Of a stretch of DNA of 8,956 nt, positions 5,451 to 8,956 are shown one piece after another. The notes below the pieces were generated by a model, which ran no database searches, was not told the origin of the DNA, and worked only from the letters and a program-made list of their open reading frames with translations. A program made the translations under genes and the position numbers. Each line of letters begins with the position of its first letter. Position 1 is the stretch's first letter. Origin of the DNA: Gammaproteobacteria bacterium (lineage in GTDB: Bacteria; Pseudomonadota; Gammaproteobacteria; HK1); the NCBI GenBank assembly GCA_022822245.1, contig JAJECB010000373.1:1-8956 (forward strand), given 5' to 3'.

Positions 5451-6377
5451 TCAGACCTCCCGTGGGGCCTTCGAGCCGGCGCCCGGGGGCTCCGGCTCGC
5501 GGTCGGCGCGGCCGGACCCCGCCGGCGTGGGCGAGGGGACGAGGTCGACGGGGATCCGCTTGACACCGAGGTCCAGGAACGCAGGGTCGATCTCGATGCC
5601 GATGAAGCGGCGGCCGAGCTCCAGCGCGGCCACCCCGGTGCTCCCGGACCCCGCGAAGGGGTCGAGGACGACGTCTCCTTCGTTGGTGCTCGCGCGCAGG
5701 CACCGCCCGATGAGCTCGATCGGCTTCTGGGTGGGGTGTTTCCCGAACCGCTTCTCGGCCGGGCCCGGAGCCTTCATCCGCCACACCGTCTTCATCTGCC
5801 GGCCGTCGTTCTCCCGGCGCATCTCCTTGTAGTTGAACGTGTACCGGTGCCGGCTGCCCTTGCCGGACCGGCTCGCCCACAGGATCAGCTCCGTCGAGTG
5901 GGTGAAGGTCCGGCAGCCGAGGTTCGGAGGCGGGTTGGGCTTCTCCCAGACGATGTCGTTGAGCAACCGGAATCCGTTTTGGGCCAGTGCCATGCCGACG
6001 CTGGGATAGACGTGCAGCGTGCCGCTCACCCAGATCGTGCCGGCCGGCTTCAATACCCGGCGGCAGGCCGCCGTCCAGGCCAGGTTGAACTCGTGGTCCG
6101 CCTCGATCCCCCGGCTCCGGTCCCAGTCCCCCTTGTCGACGCTGACCATGCGGCCCGCGACACAGGTGACGCCGCCATTGGAGAGGAGGTACGGAGGGTC
6201 GGTCCAGACGCAGTCGACGCTCTCGTCCGGGATCCGCGCGAGGACCTCCAGGGCGTCGCCGAGATGCAGCACCGCATCGCCACCGGGCGATGACCACGTG
6301 AGCCCGTTGGTCGGGGGGGCAGGATCTGTCGGGCGGCGAGTCACGGTGTACGGATCGTCCGCCAAGTTCGGGAGCAA
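5451..6377 (-). CDS. DpnA-like beta-class DNA adenine methyltransferase, no nuclease in view
   Basis: This enzyme transfers a methyl group from S-adenosylmethionine to DNA. Motif order is that of the beta class: TDPPYLLSNGG (motif IV, 59-69) precedes FAGSGST (motif I, 241-247), with HPTQKP at 214-219. The segments MVSVDKGDWD (77-86), SGTLHVYPSVGMAL (118-131) and NLGCRTFTHSTELILWA (152-168) closely resemble DpnA (M2.DpnII), so N6-adenine methylation of GATC is the best guess (inference). The 308 residues include about 30 poorly conserved N-terminal and a Pro/Gly-rich C-terminal tail (280-308). The likely start is TTG at 6377, with GGAG five bases upstream. A GTG at 6344 lacks an SD. An inverted repeat covers this SD/start. 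The gene follows rnr-rlmB on the same strand. No restriction nuclease is present in the window, so it is either solitary or a detached part of a system. The N-terminal codons are less G/C-biased than the neighbours. Confidence 0.9.
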   Translation of the reverse strand: MLPNLADDPYTVTRRPTDPAPPTNGLTWSSPGGDAVLHLGDALEVLARIPDESVDCVWTDPPYLLSNGGVTCVAGRMVSVDKGDWDRSRGIEADHEFNLAWTAACRRVLKPAGTIWVSGTLHVYPSVGMALAQNGFRLLNDIVWEKPNPPPNLGCRTFTHSTELILWASRSGKGSRHRYTFNYKEMRRENDGRQMKTVWRMKAPGPAEKRFGKHPTQKPIELIGRCLRASTNEGDVVLDPFAGSGSTGVAALELGRRFIGIEIDPAFLDLGVKRIPVDLVPSPTPAGSGRADREPEPPGAGSKAPREV

Positions 6378-6390
6378 TTCAACTCCGGAA
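6367..6390 (-). promoter_or_regulatory. Inverted repeat over the methyltransferase RBS and TTG start
   Basis: On the plus strand the order is TTC, G, GGAG (6371-6374), an 8-base centre, CTCC (6383-6386), G, GAA. This gives a 24-base imperfect palindrome of 7 paired positions per arm with one mismatch. In the mRNA the SD GGAG lies in one arm and the TTG start (6377-6375) opens the other side of the loop, so folding would hide the SD. It could instead be an operator for a repressor or for the methyltransferase itself. Confidence 0.38.
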
Positions 6391-6422
6391 GCCGAACGAG
6401 GCTCGGGCCGGGAACGACGGCC

Positions 6423-6453
6423 TTCCGGGAGCGCGGCTTGCGCCCGGCCGGAA
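6423..6453 (-). terminator. Two-tier hairpin between rlmB and the methyltransferase
   Basis: Outer arms TTCCGG (6423-6428) and CCGGAA (6448-6453) enclose an inner GCGC/GCGC stem (6431-6434 with 6440-6443). It starts 12 bases past the rlmB stop in the direction of transcription. No T-run follows. It may reduce read-through from rnr-rlmB into the methyltransferase. The rest of the 6378-6465 spacer shows no clear promoter. Confidence 0.28.
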
Positions 6454-6465
6454 CAACGCCGGGAT

Positions 6466-7242
6466 TCAGCTCGGGGAGGGGAAGCGGCGCTGGCGGAGGG
6501 CTTCGTAGAGGAGGATCCCGGCCGCGACGGACACGTTGAGGCTCGCCCCGCCCGCGGTCATCGGGATCGCGACGAGGTGGTCGCAGTGCTCGCGGGTGAG
6601 GCGCCGGAGGCCGCCCTCCTCGGCGCCGAGGACGAGGGCGAGGGGCCCGCCGAGGTCCGCGTTCCAGGCCGGCCGCGGGGCGTCCGGATCGGCCCCCGCG
6701 ACCGTCACCCCGCGCGCGGCGAGGTCGCGGAGCGCGCGGGCGAGGTTCGCGACCTCCACCACCGGCACCCGCTCCGCGCCGCCGGCGGCGGTCCGGCGGA
6801 CGGCGGCGGTGAGACCCGCCGCCCGGCGCCTCGGCACCACCACCGCGGTCGCCCCCGCCGCCGCCGCGCTTCGCACGCACGCCCCGAGGTTGCGCGGATC
6901 CTGCACCTGGTCGAGGACGAGGAGGAGGGGCGGCGGCCCGCCCGCACCGCTCTCGCGTCCCGCCCGCTCCACGGCATCGAGGACGGAGGGCCAGTCCGCC
7001 GCCGCGCGCCTTCGCACCCGCGCCACCACTCCCTGGTGCCTTGCCCCGGGGGCGAGGCGGTCCAGGGTCGCGCGATCGCAGCGCCGCACCGCGAGCCCCG
7101 CCGCCTCGACCCGGTCCGCGAGCCGAGCCGCCCGGGCGCCGCGCGCCGCGACCCACACCTCGCGGATCGACGACGGATCGTCGTCGAGCACCGCCTCGAC
7201 CGGGGGAACGCCGTAAACGAGCGCCTCCGGGGGCAGCGACAC
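6466..7242 (-). CDS. rlmB: 23S rRNA (guanosine-2'-O-)-methyltransferase RlmB (TrmH/SPOUT family)
   Basis: RlmB methylates the ribose of G2251 (E. coli numbering) in the peptidyl-transferase P-loop of 23S rRNA. The 258-residue product (E. coli about 243) has the N-terminal L30e-like substrate-binding domain (ALVYGVPPVEAVL at 7-19, RHQGVVA at 68-74). The C-terminal knotted SPOUT domain follows. It carries motif 1 LDQVQDPRNLGACVRSA (N118, R124), motif 2 LVLGAEEGGLRRLTREHCD (203-221) and motif 3 IPMTAGGASLNVSVA (226-240) with S234 and N236. The GTG start at 7242 has GGAGG 8 bases upstream, embedded in the last codons of rnr, and only 2 bases separate the two genes, so they are co-transcribed and probably translationally coupled. 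The same frame stays open far upstream, but that part is the shadow of rnr. Confidence 0.95.
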   Translation of the reverse strand: MSLPPEALVYGVPPVEAVLDDDPSSIREVWVAARGARAARLADRVEAAGLAVRRCDRATLDRLAPGARHQGVVARVRRRAAADWPSVLDAVERAGRESGAGGPPPLLLVLDQVQDPRNLGACVRSAAAAGATAVVVPRRRAAGLTAAVRRTAAGGAERVPVVEVANLARALRDLAARGVTVAGADPDAPRPAWNADLGGPLALVLGAEEGGLRRLTREHCDHLVAIPMTAGGASLNVSVAAGILLYEALRQRRFPSPS

Positions 7243-7244
7243 CT

Positions 7245-8956
7245 TCAGAACCTCCGGCTCCGACCCTTGCCCCGGCCCCGGTCCCGGCCCGGGCGGGGGC
7301 CCGGTTCCCGGCTCCGTCCCCCGCTTCGATTCGGCCCGCGCCTCGCCTCGCGACCGGAGCCGCCCTCCCCCCCGGCCGGCACCCCGTCCGGCTCCACCGG
7401 CTCGAGATGCACCCGGCGCTCGTCCGGATCGGCACCCGTCACCCGCACCGTCATCGGGTCTCCCACCGCGAAACGCCGCCCGGAGGCCTCTCCCTCGAGA
7501 CATCGGCGGCCCCGGTCGAAGCGGTACCAGTCGCCGCCGAGCGACCGGACGTGGGCGAGGCCGTCCACCTGGAGGCCGTCGAGCCGGACGAACACCCCGA
7601 ACGACACGACCCCGGTGATCCGGCCCGCGAAGACTTCCCCCACGCGGCTTCGAAGGTGCTGGCAGACGAGCCGCGACACGGCGTCGCGGGACGCTTCCTC
7701 CGCCCGCCGCTCCGCCGCCGAGGTGCTTCGCCCGAGGGCGGCCATCTCCTCCCGGGTGCCGCCGGCCTCCCCCTTGAGCGCCCGGTGCACGAGCAGGTCC
7801 GGATAACGGCGGATCGGAGAGGTGAAGTGGGTGTAGCGTTCGAGGGCGAGCCCGAAGTGGCCGATGTTCCGGGGCCGGTAGTCCGCCTTCGCCATGGCGC
7901 GGAGGAGGGCCAGGTGCAGGATCTCGGTGTCCGGGCGCCCGGCCGCCCGCTCCGCCGCCTCCGCGAACGCGCCCGGCCGCGGCTCCTCGCCCGGGTCGAA
8001 GTCGATCCCGGCCCGGCCGAGAAACGTGCCGAGCTCCCGGAGACCCTCCTCGCCGGGTGGTGGATGCACCCGGTACAGGAACGGAATCCGGCCCCGGGCA
8101 AGCCGTCGAGCGGCGGCGACGTTCGCGGCGAGCATGCACTCCTCGATGAGCTGGTGGGAGACGCGCCGGGGCGCGGGCTCGACGTGGGACACCTCGCCGC
8201 CCGGCGCGAGGAACACGCGGGGCTCCCCGATCTCGAGGTCGAGGGCGCCCCGCCGCCGGCGCGCCTGACGCAGAGCCGCGTAGACCTCCCGGAGCGCCTC
8301 GAGGCGGGGCACGAGCCCCCCGAGCCGGCGCCGCGTCCGTGCGTCGCCGTCGAACGCCGCCGCCTCCACCTCCGCGTAGGTGAGGCGCGCCCGCGAACGC
8401 ATGACCGCATCCCGGAAGAAGGCCCGTGTGACCCTTCCTCGCCGGTCGACGTGCATCTCGCAGGCGAGGCACAGCCGGTCCACCTCCGGGTTGAGGGAGC
8501 AGAGCCCGTTCGAGAGGCGCTCCGGCAGCATCGGCACCACCCGCCCGGGGAAGTAGACGGAGGTGCCGCGGTGGGACGCCTCCCGGTCGAGGGCCGATCC
8601 GGACGCCACGTAGTGGGATACATCGGCGATGGCCACGGTGAGCTTCCACCCCCCGGGCCGCGGGTCGCAGTGGACCGCGTCGTCGAAGTCCTTCGCGTCC
8701 ACCCCGTCGATGGTCACCAGGGGGAGGTCGCGGAGGTCCGTCCGACCGTCGGGGATATCCGTGACCCCAAGAGGGAGCCGCTCCGCCTCGGCGAGCGCGT
8801 CGTCCGGCCAGACATGGGGGACCCCGTGGGACCGGATCGCGAGCTCCGCCGCCATGCCGGGCCGTTCCGGGTCGCCCAGGCGCTCGACGATGCGCCCGGT
8901 CCGCTCGTGGTCCCGGCCCTCTCCGACCGGGGTCTCGGCGAGCTCGACCACCACCA
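7245..8956 (-). CDS. rnr: Ribonuclease R, N-terminus beyond the window
   Basis: RNase R is a processive 3'-to-5' exoribonuclease that degrades structured RNA, including rRNA and tmRNA-tagged messages. About 570 residues are visible. First comes the end of the cold-shock domains (GMAAELAIRSHGVPHVWP). The RNB catalytic domain follows with LVTIDGVDAKDFDDAV, in which D83, D89, D91 and D92 (counted from the GTG at 8954) match the Mg-binding aspartates. Y134 in SVYFPGRVVPML matches the RNA-clamping tyrosine. The family signature HFTSPIRRYPDLLVHRAL is at 376-393. An S1 domain spans about 437-520 (AGRITGVVSFGVFVRL). A 45-residue Arg/Gly-rich tail ends in KGRSRRF, as in other RNase R proteins. The frame is open to the right edge. 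The missing part should contain the winged-helix and first cold-shock domains. rlmB follows after 2 bases, the arrangement also seen in E. coli. Confidence 0.97.
   Translation of the reverse strand, partial: VVVELAETPVGEGRDHERTGRIVERLGDPERPGMAAELAIRSHGVPHVWPDDALAEAERLPLGVTDIPDGRTDLRDLPLVTIDGVDAKDFDDAVHCDPRPGGWKLTVAIADVSHYVASGSALDREASHRGTSVYFPGRVVPMLPERLSNGLCSLNPEVDRLCLACEMHVDRRGRVTRAFFRDAVMRSRARLTYAEVEAAAFDGDARTRRRLGGLVPRLEALREVYAALRQARRRRGALDLEIGEPRVFLAPGGEVSHVEPAPRRVSHQLIEECMLAANVAAARRLARGRIPFLYRVHPPPGEEGLRELGTFLGRAGIDFDPGEEPRPGAFAEAAERAAGRPDTEILHLALLRAMAKADYRPRNIGHFGLALERYTHFTSPIRRYPDLLVHRALKGEAGGTREEMAALGRSTSAAERRAEEASRDAVSRLVCQHLRSRVGEVFAGRITGVVSFGVFVRLDGLQVDGLAHVRSLGGDWYRFDRGRRCLEGEASGRRFAVGDPMTVRVTGADPDERRVHLEPVEPDGVPAGGEGGSGREARRGPNRSGGRSREPGPRPGRDRGRGKGRSRRF
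7251..7255 (-). promoter_or_regulatory. Ribosome-binding site of rlmB inside the end of rnr
   Basis: GGAGG on the minus strand lies 8 bases before the GTG at 7242 and overlaps the codons for the last arginines of RNase R. It decides the rlmB start, because no ATG in this frame is close, and it implies coupling of the two genes. Confidence 0.8.

Noticed and set aside
6378..6465. Partial direct repeat (GTTGTTCC.GGCC and GTCGTTCCCGGCC) in the rlmB-methyltransferase spacer
   Set aside because: The two copies are short and need gaps to align. This is within chance for GC-rich DNA.
6019..7806. 595-codon plus-strand frame opposite the methyltransferase, rlmB and rnr
   Set aside because: It is a low-complexity shadow of three well-supported minus-strand genes.
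7243..8649. Upstream part of the rlmB frame as an N-terminal fusion domain
   Set aside because: This stretch is the alternative frame of rnr, Arg/Pro/Gly-rich and without a domain. rlmB has a good SD and GTG at 7242 that gives the normal family length.

Overview
The window comes from a very GC-rich bacterial chromosome (about 70% G+C by eye). It is densely packed and shows no transposase, integrase, CRISPR array or phage gene. The strong G/C third-position bias opens long spurious frames opposite almost every real gene, so genes were chosen by recognisable protein families, Shine-Dalgarno (SD) sites and codon use. The adjacent rnr-rlmB pair, the encoded tRNA CCA end and a twin-arginine dienelactone hydrolase all fit a high-GC proteobacterium. 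That placement is an inference, and the lineage cannot be fixed from this window.

Left part (1-3291), nitrogen/ureide catabolism. On the minus strand, in transcription order, lie a COG3618-type amidohydrolase (2481-1639), allantoicase (1364-399) and ureidoglycolate lyase (406 to the left edge, C-terminus cut). Allantoicase and the lyase overlap by 8 bases and form consecutive steps: allantoate to ureidoglycolate plus urea, then glyoxylate plus urea. Diverging from the amidohydrolase is an isochorismatase-fold cysteine hydrolase of the N-carbamoylsarcosine amidase type (2656-3291). Together they look like a purine/ureide salvage locus in which two hydrolases have unassigned substrates.

Middle part (3292-5429). 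A strong GC hairpin separates the cysteine hydrolase from a convergent Tat-exported dienelactone hydrolase family protein (4304-3426). Upstream of that, on the same strand, is a complete tRNA-Arg(ACG) with its own near-consensus promoter and a terminator-like hairpin. A phosphonoacetaldehyde hydrolase (PhnX-like, 4608-5429) runs divergently from the tRNA.

Right part (5451-8956), minus strand. RNase R (N-terminus beyond the right edge) is followed after 2 bases by the 23S rRNA 2'-O-methyltransferase RlmB, the conserved RNA-metabolism pair. After an 89-base spacer with a possible hairpin comes a DpnA-like beta-class DNA adenine methyltransferase with a TTG start and no restriction enzyme in view. 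It ends 21 bases from the convergent phnX.

No clearly new multi-gene system is visible. The most distinctive points are the solitary DpnA-like methyltransferase behind rnr-rlmB with an inverted repeat across its ribosome-binding site, and the two unassigned hydrolases beside the allantoate genes.
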